Of a DNA stretch of 64,000 bases, positions 18,581-26,377 are shown piece after piece. This DNA comes from Actinacidiphila bryophytorum (lineage in GTDB: Bacteria > Actinomycetota > Actinomycetes > Streptomycetales > Streptomycetaceae): the NCBI RefSeq assembly GCF_016916835.1, contig NZ_JAFFIX010000014.1, positions 123,421 through 187,420 on the forward strand. The letters are read 5' to 3'. The translations under genes and the position numbers were made by a program. Below the pieces are notes generated by a model. The model made no database searches. It was not told where the DNA came from and worked only from the letters and a program-made list of their open reading frames with translations. Position 1 is the first letter of the stretch. Each line of letters opens with the position of its first letter.

Positions 18581-19243
18581 TCAGATCCGGTAACCGGCCC
18601 CGGCCACCGTCTCGATGACGGCCGGCGCGCCGAGCTTGGCTCGCAGCCGGCTGACGGTGATCTTCACAGCGCTGGTGAAGGGGTCGGCGGCCTCGTCCCA
18701 GACTCGCTCCAGCAGTTCCTCGGCGGACACCGCGCGGCCCCCGGCGGCCAGCAGCAGTTCCAGGACTCCGAACTCCTTGGGCGTGAGAGCCAGTTGCCGC
18801 CCGGCCCGGACCGCGGTGCGCCGCGCGGTGTCCACCACGATGTCGCCGCACCGGACCATGGGCGGCACCGCAGGATGCGCGCGGCGGGCCAGCGCGGCGA
18901 TCCGGGCCACCAGGACGGGAAAGTCGAACGGCTTCGACAGGTAGTCGTCGGCGCCCAACCCCAGCCCGTCCACAATGTCGTCGGCCGCCGCCGCGGCGGT
19001 GAGCATCAGCAGCCGGCTACGGCACCCGGCGTCGATCAGCGCCGCGCACACGACGTCCCCGTGCACTCGGGGCAGATCCCGGTCCAGCACCACCACGTCG
19101 TACGCATCGCGGCCGGCCCCCAGCATCCGATCCAGTGCCGCCTCCCCGTCGAACGCCAGATCCACTGCCATCTGCGCACGGCGCAACCCCACGGCCACCA
19201 CCTGTGCCATCTCCTCGTCGTCCTCGACCACCAGCACCCGCAT
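18581..19243 (-). CDS. OmpR/PhoB-type response regulator
   Basis: DNA-binding response regulator, 220 aa. The receiver has the acidic pair VEDDEE (8-12), phosphoacceptor Asp54 in VVLDRDLP, Thr in LMLTAAAA and Lys in LSKPFDF. The winged-helix output domain includes LTPKEFGVLELLLAAGG and the C-terminal ETVAGAGYRI wing. The ATG at 19243 (MRVLVVEDDEE) is the family start, preceded by a GAGAGGGG-like site on the minus strand; the open frame further upstream does not look like protein. First gene of the regulator-kinase-protease run; a 7-bp inverted repeat lies 55 bp upstream. Confidence 0.93.
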   Translation of the reverse strand: MRVLVVEDDEEMAQVVAVGLRRAQMAVDLAFDGEAALDRMLGAGRDAYDVVVLDRDLPRVHGDVVCAALIDAGCRSRLLMLTAAAAADDIVDGLGLGADDYLSKPFDFPVLVARIAALARRAHPAVPPMVRCGDIVVDTARRTAVRAGRQLALTPKEFGVLELLLAAGGRAVSAEELLERVWDEAADPFTSAVKITVSRLRAKLGAPAVIETVAGAGYRI

Positions 19244-19297
19244 CCCCCACCGCCCCTCTCCCGTTCGGCCCCAGTGTCCCCGGGAATCCTGTGGAGC

Positions 19298-19316
19298 GGT
19301 TCCGCCGTACGGAACC
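19298..19316. promoter_or_regulatory. Inverted repeat upstream of response-regulator gene
   Basis: GGTTCCG-CCGTA-CGGAACC, perfect 7-bp arms with a 5-nt centre, located 55-73 bp before the regulator start. Position and symmetry fit an operator (possibly autoregulatory), but OmpR-type proteins usually bind direct repeats, so the binding protein is unknown. Confidence 0.35.
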
Positions 19317-19478
19317 CGCCGGCAGGGTGGCCATCCAGCGCACACCCATTCTGTCTTCCGCATACCGCGCCTCTGCACCCGCTGCTGGGACTACGCCTGA
19401 AACCTGCGCTCGCCAGGTCAGCTGTCACGGTTGAGCGCCAATCGGGGTCTCAAGTCGGCGTAGGCCGGCTCGACACCG

Positions 19479-19778
19479 TCAGTCGCCGTTGAAGACGAGA
19501 TACCGGTGGGCCTTGCGCTCGACGTGAGCGGTCAGCGCAAGGATCTGGTGTACCGCCTCGACTTCCTCGGCAGCGGAGCCGTTCGCCAGCCCCCGGAGTT
19601 CGGGGATGAGGACTCTGAGCTGCGATCGGTTGAACACGGTGTCGTCGTAGGGATCGACGTATCCGAGCAGGGGCAGGTTCTGGCTCGCCGCCCGTCTGCA
19701 CAGGTCAGCGATGGATGGATGCACGCACGTGGCTTCGACCGCGCCTGTGAATGTTCGAACCTGAACGCTGATCCCCAT
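19479..19778 (-). CDS. Small conserved actinomycete protein of unknown function
   Basis: 99 residues, soluble, mixed alpha/beta character. Notable segments are LLGYVDPYDDTVFNRSQ and HVERKAHRYLVFNGD at the C-terminus, which resemble a small protein I recall from streptomycetes without assigned function. ATG 19778 is used; the frame opens earlier (19820) with a less natural N-terminus. The ribosome-binding site is weak. No membrane segment or metal motif. It sits alone between the two-component operon and a transposase remnant. Confidence 0.6.
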   Translation of the reverse strand: MGISVQVRTFTGAVEATCVHPSIADLCRRAASQNLPLLGYVDPYDDTVFNRSQLRVLIPELRGLANGSAAEEVEAVHQILALTAHVERKAHRYLVFNGD

Positions 19779-19843
19779 GGGGGGCACGCTATCGTCCGCC
19801 AGCTGGTGCCGCTGAAGCATTTTCAGAGGTCAGAGCCATTCGT

Positions 19844-20080
19844 TTGGCGCAGGCACTCCTCGGCTACCACTCCGAGGCCCGCCGGCTGCGCTACGCCCGC
19901 AAGCACCTGTGCGGCATGTCGCGCCTGACCGTCCAGCGTTCTGACCTGGCGGGCTGGGCCGGCTACGGCTACTGCGCGGTCCGCTCCCGCTTCTTCTGGG
20001 GCCTGCGTCTGTACCTGGTGTGCACGCCGACGGGCATGCCGGTCATGTGGGCGCCGGCCAACCCGCAGTCCCCTGGGGTC
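19844..20080 (+). pseudogene. IS982-type transposase remnant
   Basis: A stretch of about 75 codons resembles the central part of IS982-family DDE transposases: ALLGYHSEARRLRYAR at the N-terminal side, then RSDLAGWAGYGYC, SRFFWGLRLYLVCTP and GMPVMWAPANPQ. The catalytic segments after the LANP-like motif are lost and the frame degenerates. No terminal inverted repeats are recognisable on either side. A dead fragment. Confidence 0.7.
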
Positions 20081-20402
20081 GTCCGGGAGCATGTGCAAGC
20101 ATGCGTCGCAAGGTGGGACAGGGAATCGTCCTGCGCCCTCGGCCGCGGGAGCGCCACGTCCGCGACCTGCACGATCCGGTCAGCAGCGCCTCGGCGGGCA
20201 GGCTGTACGCCACCAGCCGCCCCTCGACCCTCGCCTTCGACCCCGCGGGCACGACGTCCGGCCCGGGTGCGGTCGACCCGCTGACCACTTGAGCCGGGGG
20301 GTGCTTGGTGCGGCATGAAATCGCGGTGTAACGCCTTCTGTCCTGACTCCCACGTAAAGGGCGTAGGCCCGGGAGGGGCAGTCGAGTCGGGAGAGTGACT
20401 CA
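20081..20402 (+). other. Degenerate sequence with a candidate ECF-type promoter
   Basis: 322 bp without a gene, probably further decayed insertion-sequence DNA. Near its end TGTAACGCC (20327-20335) and CACGTAAAG (20351-20359) have the layout of a -35/-10 pair for an ECF sigma factor (17 nt between TGTAACGCC and CGTA), as expected for an autoregulated sigma gene starting at 20403. By-eye inference only. Confidence 0.3.
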
Positions 20403-20888
20403 GTGAACATATCCGCACGTCGCCGGGGCGCCCCAGAGAGAGACCTCGGGGATCTGGAGGCGTTCTACCGGCGGCACGTCGAGGATGTGACTCGCTTCGT
20501 GAGCCGTCGTTTCGATGAACCGCACACGGTGGCCGACGTTGTTGCAGACGTCTTCCTCGCTGTCGTCGACTCCGGCGACTATGCCTATCGGTCGGCCGCG
20601 CGGAACGAGCGGGCCTGGCTGCGCAGCGCCGTCGCGTCTCCTGACGGGACGACCCCCGCCCCTGCTGCCGCAGCGGCGGCCGGCGCGATCCTTGCCGTTG
20701 TGCCCGGTGGGAGCTCTACCCCGGCGTACGCGGTCGAGGCGCAGAAGGGTGGCACCGTGAAGATCACCTTCCACGACGCGTTGAAGGTCATCGATGACCG
20801 GGCCAAGATGGGGGCACTGGAGACCGAACTCCGTGCGGCAGGCATCAACGTGGTCGTCGACGCGTCCGCCCCCCACCTGTGTCAGTGA
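20403..20888 (+). CDS. Chimeric ORF: ECF sigma region 2 fused to the end of its neighbour
   Basis: The first ~75 residues are the start of an ECF sigma factor (LEAFYRRHVEDVTRFVSRRF, then VADVVADVFLAVVDS and NERAWL, region 2). From about residue 80 the sequence switches to a hydrophobic segment (AAAAAAGAILAVVPGG) followed by YAVEAQKGGTVKITFHDALK and LETELRAAGINVVVDAS. That is the pattern of the small membrane-anchored protein often encoded just after such sigma genes. So sigma region 4 and the neighbour's N-terminus are gone and the halves are joined in frame. GTG 20403 follows GGGAGAG. A sigma factor without region 4 should not recognise promoters, so this is probably a non-functional product. 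Confidence 0.65.
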   Translation: MNISARRRGAPERDLGDLEAFYRRHVEDVTRFVSRRFDEPHTVADVVADVFLAVVDSGDYAYRSAARNERAWLRSAVASPDGTTPAPAAAAAAGAILAVVPGGSSTPAYAVEAQKGGTVKITFHDALKVIDDRAKMGALETELRAAGINVVVDASAPHLCQ

Positions 20889-21131
20889 GAGGGGGGTCAT
20901 CCGGCGTCGTTCAGGACGCCGCCGGGTCTGCCGGGCCACGTACTAGGAATGGGACTGGGAACTACCTCCTCGGTCGTGAGCAACCACAGCGGCACTGTCC
21001 GGGAGGGAACCATTGTCCTTCGCCCAGGCAACACTACGTGGATCGCGAGCGGCACCTCGGGCACGGGCGGTCGTCCCTACGGCATCGCGTTTCTGCGGGC
21101 GCCGTGCGCGGCCGCGCACGGCGGGCGCTGA
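20889..21131 (+). pseudogene. Continuation of the sigma-neighbour gene past a nonsense codon
   Basis: After the TGA at 20886-20888 the same frame stays open to 21131 and still looks like protein (SSVVSNHSGTVREGTIVL, then TTWIASGTSGTGGRPYGIAF). The simplest reading is that the neighbour gene originally ran through here and was cut by a nonsense mutation after the fusion. No start codon with a ribosome-binding site of its own is visible. Confidence 0.45.
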
Positions 21132-21217
21132 CCTGGCGGGTCGGCGCCGCCATCGCGAGGCAGGAGGTTCCGCCGCAGACGCCGTGCGGGCAGAGCGAGC
21201 GCGGCGTCTGCGGCGGA

Positions 21218-21443
21218 GTCGCCTCGGACCCGACCGTCTCCCGCCGGATCGACACCTCCGCCGCCTCGGGCGGGAAGGCACTGCAGGCCCTCCATCGGGC
21301 ACGGGCCGAAGTCCGCTCCCGCGCCCGGTCGCTGGCCGGCACAGACGCTCCCGACCAGAGCGGTGAGGTGACGGTCGATCTGGACGGCGTCCTGGTCCTG
21401 GTCCTGGCGCACTTCCGACAAGCAGGACGCGACGGCGATCTGG
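21218..21443 (+). pseudogene. IS1380-type transposase fragment
   Basis: Reads VASDPTVSRRIDTSAASGGK, then ALQALHRARAEVRSRARSLAG, then GEVTVDLDGVLV, matching the region of IS1380-family transposases that includes the first catalytic Asp (TVDIDGVLV). A frameshift follows; the next family segment (SDKQDATAIW) continues in another frame to about 21443. Both ends of the gene and the element's terminal repeats are missing. Confidence 0.72.
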
Positions 21444-21524
21444 AGTATTCCGTCGAAATGACGATCATCGCGCTGGATGAGCACGACGGCGACACTGGCG
21501 TTGATGACGTGCGGGTGTGAAATG

Positions 21525-21551
21525 ACCCCTGCGACCGCAGGCCGCAGGGGT
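21525..21551 (+). terminator. Short hairpin terminator
   Basis: Perfect 9-bp stem ACCCCTGCG / CGCAGGGGT with a 9-nt loop, followed by TTCTTGG. It separates the insertion-sequence debris from pyrE. Confidence 0.55.
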
Positions 21552-21552
21552 T

Positions 21553-21592
21553 CTTGGTGTTCACGGTGTCGGCTTGGTGTTCACGGTGTCGT
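21553..21592 (+). repeat. 20-bp tandem duplication upstream of pyrE
   Basis: CTTGGTGTTCACGGTGTCG occurs twice at a 20-nt period (21553-21572 and 21573-21592), directly after the hairpin and about 50-90 nt before the pyrE start. It may be a small slippage duplication or carry promoter elements; no -10/-35 pair is obvious. Confidence 0.6.
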
Positions 21593-21643
21593 GGAGAGAA
21601 CCGGTGTCTTGGCTGGGAGGGAGGGCTGGAAGACTGGCTGCCT

Positions 21644-22171
21644 GTGACTCACTCTGATCTCGCTCGCCGTATCCATGCTGCCTCCCATCTGACCGGGCAG
21701 TTCACCCTTCGGTCCGGACGTACTGCCATGGAGTACTTCGACAAGTACCGGTTCGAGGGCGACCCGGTCCTGCTGGACGAGATCGCCCGGGAGATGGTTC
21801 CGCTGGTGCCGCCGGGCACCGAGGTCTTGGCCGGCCTGGAGATGGGTGGCATCCCGGTGGTGACCGCACTCGGCCGACACGCGGGGCTCCCCTGCGCTTT
21901 CGTGCGCAAGCAGGCCAAACCGTATGGCACCTGCCGCCTCGCCGAGGGCGCCGACGTCGAAGGCCGCCGGGTGCTGGTCGTTGAGGATGTGGTCACCAGT
22001 GGTGGACAGATCGTGCTCTCGACCGCGGACCTGCGGGGTCTGGGGGCTCAGGTGCAGGAGGCTCTGTGCGTGATCGACCGTGAGCAGGGCGGTGCCGATG
22101 CCCTCGCGGCCGAGGGCATCGGACTGTTGTCGCTGCTGACGGCCGCAGACCTGCGGGCCGCTGCCGTGTGA
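21644..22171 (+). CDS. pyrE: Orotate phosphoribosyltransferase
   Basis: Transfers ribose-5-phosphate from PRPP to orotate, giving orotidine 5'-phosphate in de novo pyrimidine synthesis (cytoplasm). 175 aa, normal for the compact family. FDKYRFEGDP near the N-terminus binds substrate, FVRKQAKPYG is the flexible catalytic loop with Lys, and VLVVEDVVTSGGQ is the PRPP-binding motif. GTG 21644 (VTHSDLARRIH) is chosen; the frame is open further upstream, but that stretch crosses the tandem duplication and is not family-like. Intact, though flanked by insertion-sequence debris on both sides. Confidence 0.93.
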   Translation: MTHSDLARRIHAASHLTGQFTLRSGRTAMEYFDKYRFEGDPVLLDEIAREMVPLVPPGTEVLAGLEMGGIPVVTALGRHAGLPCAFVRKQAKPYGTCRLAEGADVEGRRVLVVEDVVTSGGQIVLSTADLRGLGAQVQEALCVIDREQGGADALAAEGIGLLSLLTAADLRAAAV

Positions 22172-22314
22172 CCGGCCGGGGATTGAGTCCTTGGAAGTGG
22201 TGTAGCGGTGGGACCTGATCCGGGGGTTTGCTCCGGCGTCCGGGTTGGTGCCCGTATAGCAAGACGGCCACCGGCTGATCTTCGAAGTGTCAAGCCTCGA
22301 AGGAGATCAGCACG
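22172..22314 (+). mobile_element. Left end of an IS256-like element
   Basis: Non-coding 143 bp between pyrE and the transposase start. It contains GGAAGTGGTGTAG and a leader resembling the left ends of IS256/Mutator elements, with AAGGAG just before the transposase ATG. The outer boundary and target duplication cannot be fixed because the right end is gone. Confidence 0.45.
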
Positions 22315-23412
22315 ATGACCGCACCTGACAGTCTGCCCCTGCACGCCCTGACCGAGGACAACCTGGCCTCGGCGAGTCCTGACCTGCTGCGTGCGATGGT
22401 CAAGACGTTCACCGACGCGCTCATGTCGGCGGAGGCCGACGCGATGTGCAACGCCGAGTACGGGCAGGTCAGCGACGAGCGGGTCAACCACCGCAACGGT
22501 TATCGCCCGCGGGAGTGGGACACCCGCGCCGGCACGATCGAGCTCGCGATCCCCAAGCTGCGGACCGGCAGCTACTTCCCGGCCTGGCTGCCGGAACGCC
22601 GCCGCCGGGCCGAGCAGGCCCTCATCAGCGTGGTCGCCACCGCCTACCTGCTGGGCGTCAGCACCCGCCGGGTGGAAAAGCTCGCGGAGTCCCTCGGCGT
22701 GACGCAGCTGAGTATGTCGCAGGTCAGCGCGATGGCCAAGCACCTGGACGAGCAGGTCACGGCCTTCCGTAACCGTCCGCTGGACGCCGGACCGTATGCG
22801 TTCGTCTGGGTCGACGCCCTGACCCAGAAGGTCCGCGAGGGCGGCCGGATCGTCAATGTCCACGCGCTGGTCGCGGTCGGTGTCAACGCCGACGGGCACC
22901 GGGAGATCCTCGGCCTGGACGTGGCCACCGCCGAGGACGGTGCCGGGTGGCTGGCGTTCCTGCGATCCCTGACCGCCCGCGGCCTGGCAGGTGTCCAGCT
23001 CGTCGTCTCCGACGCCCACACCGGCCTGGTGGCCGCGATCGGTGCGGTGCTGCCCGGCGCGTCCTGGCAGCGCTGCCGCACGCATTACGCCCGCAACCTG
23101 CTCTCCCAGGTTCCGAAATCCGCCCAGCCCTGGGTGGCCACGCTGCTGCGGACGGTCTTCGAACAACCCGACGCCGACGCGGTGAAAGCCCAGATGACGC
23201 ACGTGTTGAACGCCCTGGAAGCGAAGTTCCCCAGGGCTGCCGAGCACGTACGCAACACCGCCGACCGGCTGCTGGACCGCTCCCGCGTGCTCGCCGAGAA
23301 GGTCGCCGCCGGGCAGACCGCCGTCGTCGGACTGCGCTACCGCCTGGCCGACGGCAAGGCCCAGCTCGTCGCCAGCCACGGCCTCGACGCGAAAGTACCC
23401 GCCGCTTCCTGA
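22315..23412 (+). CDS. IS256-family transposase truncated and fused to a carbonic-anhydrase-like C-terminus
   Basis: Residues 1 to about 311 are a Mutator-type transposase: NHRNGYRPREWDTRAGTIEL, AFVWVDALTQKVREGG (first catalytic Asp), VVSDAHTGL (second Asp), SWQRCRTHYARNLLSQVP. In full-length members the next part carries the catalytic Glu (in WSNNPxERLNKEI); here it is absent. After AKFPRAAEH (about 23247) the frame continues as VRNTADRLLDRSRVLAEKV and TAVVGLRYRLADGKAQLV. That resembles the last ~50 residues of an actinobacterial beta-carbonic anhydrase. The element apparently inserted near, or recombined into, such a gene and lost its right end. Transposase activity is not expected. Confidence 0.75.
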   Translation: MTAPDSLPLHALTEDNLASASPDLLRAMVKTFTDALMSAEADAMCNAEYGQVSDERVNHRNGYRPREWDTRAGTIELAIPKLRTGSYFPAWLPERRRRAEQALISVVATAYLLGVSTRRVEKLAESLGVTQLSMSQVSAMAKHLDEQVTAFRNRPLDAGPYAFVWVDALTQKVREGGRIVNVHALVAVGVNADGHREILGLDVATAEDGAGWLAFLRSLTARGLAGVQLVVSDAHTGLVAAIGAVLPGASWQRCRTHYARNLLSQVPKSAQPWVATLLRTVFEQPDADAVKAQMTHVLNALEAKFPRAAEHVRNTADRLLDRSRVLAEKVAAGQTAVVGLRYRLADGKAQLVASHGLDAKVPAAS

Positions 23413-23466
23413 CCGCAGGGGATCCGCTTGGCCCTCGCACCCAGGGCAGCGGAAGCCCCCCGCCGG

Positions 23467-24441
23467 TCACCCGGTGTGCCGGGGACCCGCGGCACGGCGG
23501 AGCCGGTTGGCGATCGCCGACCCCAGGCCCTCTTCGTCCGGCAAGGACGCGACGATCAGATCGCACCCTTGCCGGTCGAGGTCGCGCAGGAACCCGTACA
23601 GCCCGCGCGCGTAGGCGGCCATGGAGCCCGGCACTGTCACCATGGCGTGCACCTTCACCGCCGCCCCGGCGAAGGAGGCAGGGAGAAGGACACCCACGCG
23701 GTGCCCGGACTGCTGCGCCAGCTCAGCCTCGGCTGCGACCTTCGCGGGCTCGACGAGGACGACCCGCGCCCGCGGCGCGTAGTGCGACGGGTGCTGTCCG
23801 GGCACCCGGACAGGACCCGCCGACGGGACCGCGAGCCGGCGCCCAAGTGCTCCTTCGAGGTCCTCGCGCGTGACCCCGCCGGGCCGCAGGATGCTCGGGG
23901 CATCGCCCGTGACATCGACGATGGTCGACTCCACGCCGACTGTGCAGGGGCCGCCGTCCAGGACGAAGTCGACGGCATCACCGAGCTCCGCATGGACGTG
24001 GTCGGCGGTGGTCGGGCTGACGGCGCCGAAGCGGTTGGCCGACGGGGCGGTGACACCGCCGCCGAAGGCGGCCAGCAGCGCGAGCGCGACGGGGTGGTCG
24101 GGCACCCGCACCGCCACCGTCTGCAGACCACCGGTCGCTTCCAGGGGCACCCGGCGACCCCGCCGCAGGACCAGCGTGAGCGGCCCCGGCCAGAAGCGTT
24201 CCGCCAGCAGGCGAGCCGTCTGCGGCACCTCCTCGACCCAGGCATCCAGCATCTCCGCGCCGCCGAGATGGACGATCAGCGGGTGGGACGGGGGGCGCCC
24301 CTTCACCTGGAAAATGCGCGAGACAGCCACGGGATCCTCGGCGTTCGCCCCCAGACCGTAGACGGTCTCGGTCGGGAGAGCCACCAACCCCCCGGCGCGC
24401 AGCACCCCGGCCGCCTTCTCGATGTCACCAGTTCCCGCCAT
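23467..24441 (-). CDS. L-threonylcarbamoyladenylate synthase (Sua5/TsaC type)
   Basis: Makes threonylcarbamoyl-AMP from Thr, bicarbonate and ATP for the t6A modification of ANN-decoding tRNAs. 324 aa, so the long Sua5 form: YrdC domain (GGLVALPTETVYGLGANA, KGRPPSHPLIVH, FWPGPLTLVL, TAPSANRFG, STIVDVTG) then linker PGQHPSHYAPRA and the C-terminal Sua5 domain. Start choice: ATG 24441 (MAGTGDIEKAAGVL) fits family N-termini, and TAGGAT lies 10 nt upstream as a possible -10 box; ATGs at 24453 and 24489 are alternatives. Core gene surrounded by mobile-element remnants. Confidence 0.9.
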   Translation of the reverse strand: MAGTGDIEKAAGVLRAGGLVALPTETVYGLGANAEDPVAVSRIFQVKGRPPSHPLIVHLGGAEMLDAWVEEVPQTARLLAERFWPGPLTLVLRRGRRVPLEATGGLQTVAVRVPDHPVALALLAAFGGGVTAPSANRFGAVSPTTADHVHAELGDAVDFVLDGGPCTVGVESTIVDVTGDAPSILRPGGVTREDLEGALGRRLAVPSAGPVRVPGQHPSHYAPRARVVLVEPAKVAAEAELAQQSGHRVGVLLPASFAGAAVKVHAMVTVPGSMAAYARGLYGFLRDLDRQGCDLIVASLPDEEGLGSAIANRLRRAAGPRHTG

Positions 24442-24610
24442 CACCCTCGCCATCCTAAGCGCACGCCGAGACCGCGGAACCGTCGTCATCGGTGGGGCAC
24501 CGGCAGCTTGATGCGGGGCTGTTGCGTCACCCGATCGGCGGTTGGGCCGATCCGCCGACGGGTGCGGACGCCGTCAGCAGCCGACGCCCGATGTTGCCGG
24601 CGGGGAAGAC

Positions 24611-24638
24611 CCCGGCGCTCCGGGGGAGTAGCGCCGGG
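24611..24638. terminator. GC hairpin in the gap beside the recombinase remnant
   Basis: CCCGGCGCT / AGCGCCGGG, perfect 9-bp stem with a 10-nt loop. It lies upstream of the Sua5 gene and past the 3' end of the decayed recombinase, so it may end transcription coming from the recombinase side. The rest of 24442-24830 shows no gene. Confidence 0.4.
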
Positions 24639-24829
24639 ACCCCCTCGCCTGAGGATGGCAGAGGTTCGATAACTCACCGGACGCCTCACACCGAACGTCC
24701 CTCTATGCGGTGACCGGTGATCCGTTGCTGACGCCCCACGTCACGGGCAAGGGATGTTCGCCCGCACAAGTGCAGCTGCAAGCGCCAGGTCGACCAAGTG
24801 AAGATGACGAGGTTTCTCGGGAGAGCGCT

Positions 24830-25709
24830 ACTGCTCCGTCTCGGACAGTGACATGACCAGGTGGGTCCGCTCGGTAGGCCGATGTTGAACGCGGTCTGTT
24901 CCTCGCGGGTGCGGATCCGGTAGACGCCTCCGTCGACGGGGACGTGGAACGCGGGACCAGCCTTCCCAGTCGGTGGCGGGGTCGACGCGGTGCTTGCCGC
25001 CGTAGGAGACCATGCCGGCGTAGCGGGGGTTGCGGAGCATCTTGTTGACCATGATCGAGGACCAGGTGCGGGCCTCGGGCGGAGGGACCTGGCGCAGGTT
25101 GAGGTCGGTGGCGAGGCTGTAGGCGGTCTCGCCGTTCAGGCAGCCGGAGAAGATGTCGCGCACGATTGCCGCTTCGGTGTGGAGGAGCTTGTCCTTGTCC
25201 GGGCCTTTGCAGATCCAGCCGTAGGCCATGCGTCCCTGGATGCTGCCTTGCTGGGCCGCGGATAGGTGCATGCGGGCGACGCGGCGGGATGAGTCCTCTG
25301 AGGACTTCAGGGCCATCACGCACATCATGCGGGCCATGTGCCGGTCGTTGTCGTTGATCAGGTTCATCCGCCCGCCGGTGGCACCGATCGCTGGGCGCTG
25401 GACGTAATCGATGATGTCGATCAGGTCTTCCAGGTCACGCGGCTGCCGGACGAGGCGGTCCAGGGTGTAGAAGCTCACCCCGTCGATGACGCCCGACGCC
25501 AGGTCTGCGAGCAACTGGCGGAACTTCGGCCGGATGACGACCCAGTCGATCGACCCGTCCGGTCGGATGACCTTGCGCTTCTTGAACGCCGAGGTGTCCT
25601 TCTCCCCGTCGACCCCTGCTTCCAGGCCGAAGGGGTCCGAGGAGATGCGCAGGTACGCCCCGGGGCGCCGCGCCGTGTCTGCGGGGGATCGCGGAACTCA
25701 GGGTTCGGT
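24830..25709 (-). pseudogene. Decayed large serine recombinase
   Basis: Site-specific recombinase of the phage/integrative-element type. The N-terminal catalytic motif AYLRISSDPFGLE (nucleophile in RISSD) appears at about 25640-25709 but has no usable start codon; a TGA lies a few codons upstream. An in-frame gap follows: GLEAGVD runs directly into EKDTSAFKKRK, so about 30 residues are missing compared with relatives. The rest reads well: RQLLADLASGVIDGV, FYTLDRLVRQPRDLEDLIDI, then the recombinase domain (LRNPRYAGMVSYGGKHRV). Near 24955 a frameshift moves the continuation (FHVPVDGGVYRIRTREEQTA) to another frame. Three independent lesions: dead. Confidence 0.75.
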
Positions 25710-25762
25710 GGAGCCGCGATCCTCCGCTGGGGTCCGTCGCCGTCGCGTGGATACTGGCTGGC

Positions 25763-26377
25763 ATGCGAATCGACTTCGATCCGGACGCCCTGGACCGCAA
25801 CACCTTCTACCGGCTGCTCACCGCGACGGTCGTGCCGCGGCCGATCGCGTGGGTGTCCACGACGTCGGCGGCGGGCACGGACAACCTCGCCCCGCACAGC
25901 TTTTTCTCGGTCTCCTGCGTGAGCCCCCCGGTGGTGCAGTTCACCTCGGTGGGGCGCAAGGACTCGGTGCGCAATGTCGAGGAGACCGGGCAGTTCGTGG
26001 TCAACCTGGCGCCCGAGCACCTCTTCGAGGAGATCAACGCCACCGGGACCGAATTCCCGCACGGGGTGAGCGAGTTCGACGAGGTGGGGGTGGCCAGGGA
26101 GCCCAGCCTGCGGGTGAAGCCGCCGCGGGTGGCCGCCTCGCCGGTGGCGCTGGAGTGCGAGCTGCACAGCACGGTCAGGCTGGGGGACTCCACCGTCGTC
26201 TTCGGGCGGGTCGTGCACGCGGCGGTGTCGGAGGCCGTGCTCACCGACGGGCACCCGGACGTGCACAAGCTGCGGCCGCTGGCCCGGCTGGGCAAGGACG
26301 AGTGGGGCACGCTCGGCGAGGTGATGGAGATCAAGCGGATCTCCGTGCAGGAGTGGCAGGAGGGCCGGCGTCGCTGA
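25763..26377 (+). CDS. Flavin reductase-like FMN-binding split-barrel protein
   Basis: 204-aa cytoplasmic flavoprotein of the flavin reductase/FMN-binding family. N-terminal VPRPIAWVSTTSAAGTDNLA is the family's FMN phosphate-binding start, followed by PHSFFSVSCVSPPVVQFTS and DSVRNVEETGQFVVNLA. The partner oxygenase is not nearby, so the physiological substrate is unknown. GATACT ends 7 nt before the ATG, suggesting a leaderless transcript. The 3' end overlaps the convergent membrane-protein gene by 47 bp. Confidence 0.85.
   Translation: MRIDFDPDALDRNTFYRLLTATVVPRPIAWVSTTSAAGTDNLAPHSFFSVSCVSPPVVQFTSVGRKDSVRNVEETGQFVVNLAPEHLFEEINATGTEFPHGVSEFDEVGVAREPSLRVKPPRVAASPVALECELHSTVRLGDSTVVFGRVVHAAVSEAVLTDGHPDVHKLRPLARLGKDEWGTLGEVMEIKRISVQEWQEGRRR

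Noticed and set aside
24442..25762. Integration (att) site for the recombinase remnant
   Set aside because: No tRNA gene end or convincing direct repeat flanks the remnant; the one hairpin (24611-24638) looks like a terminator.
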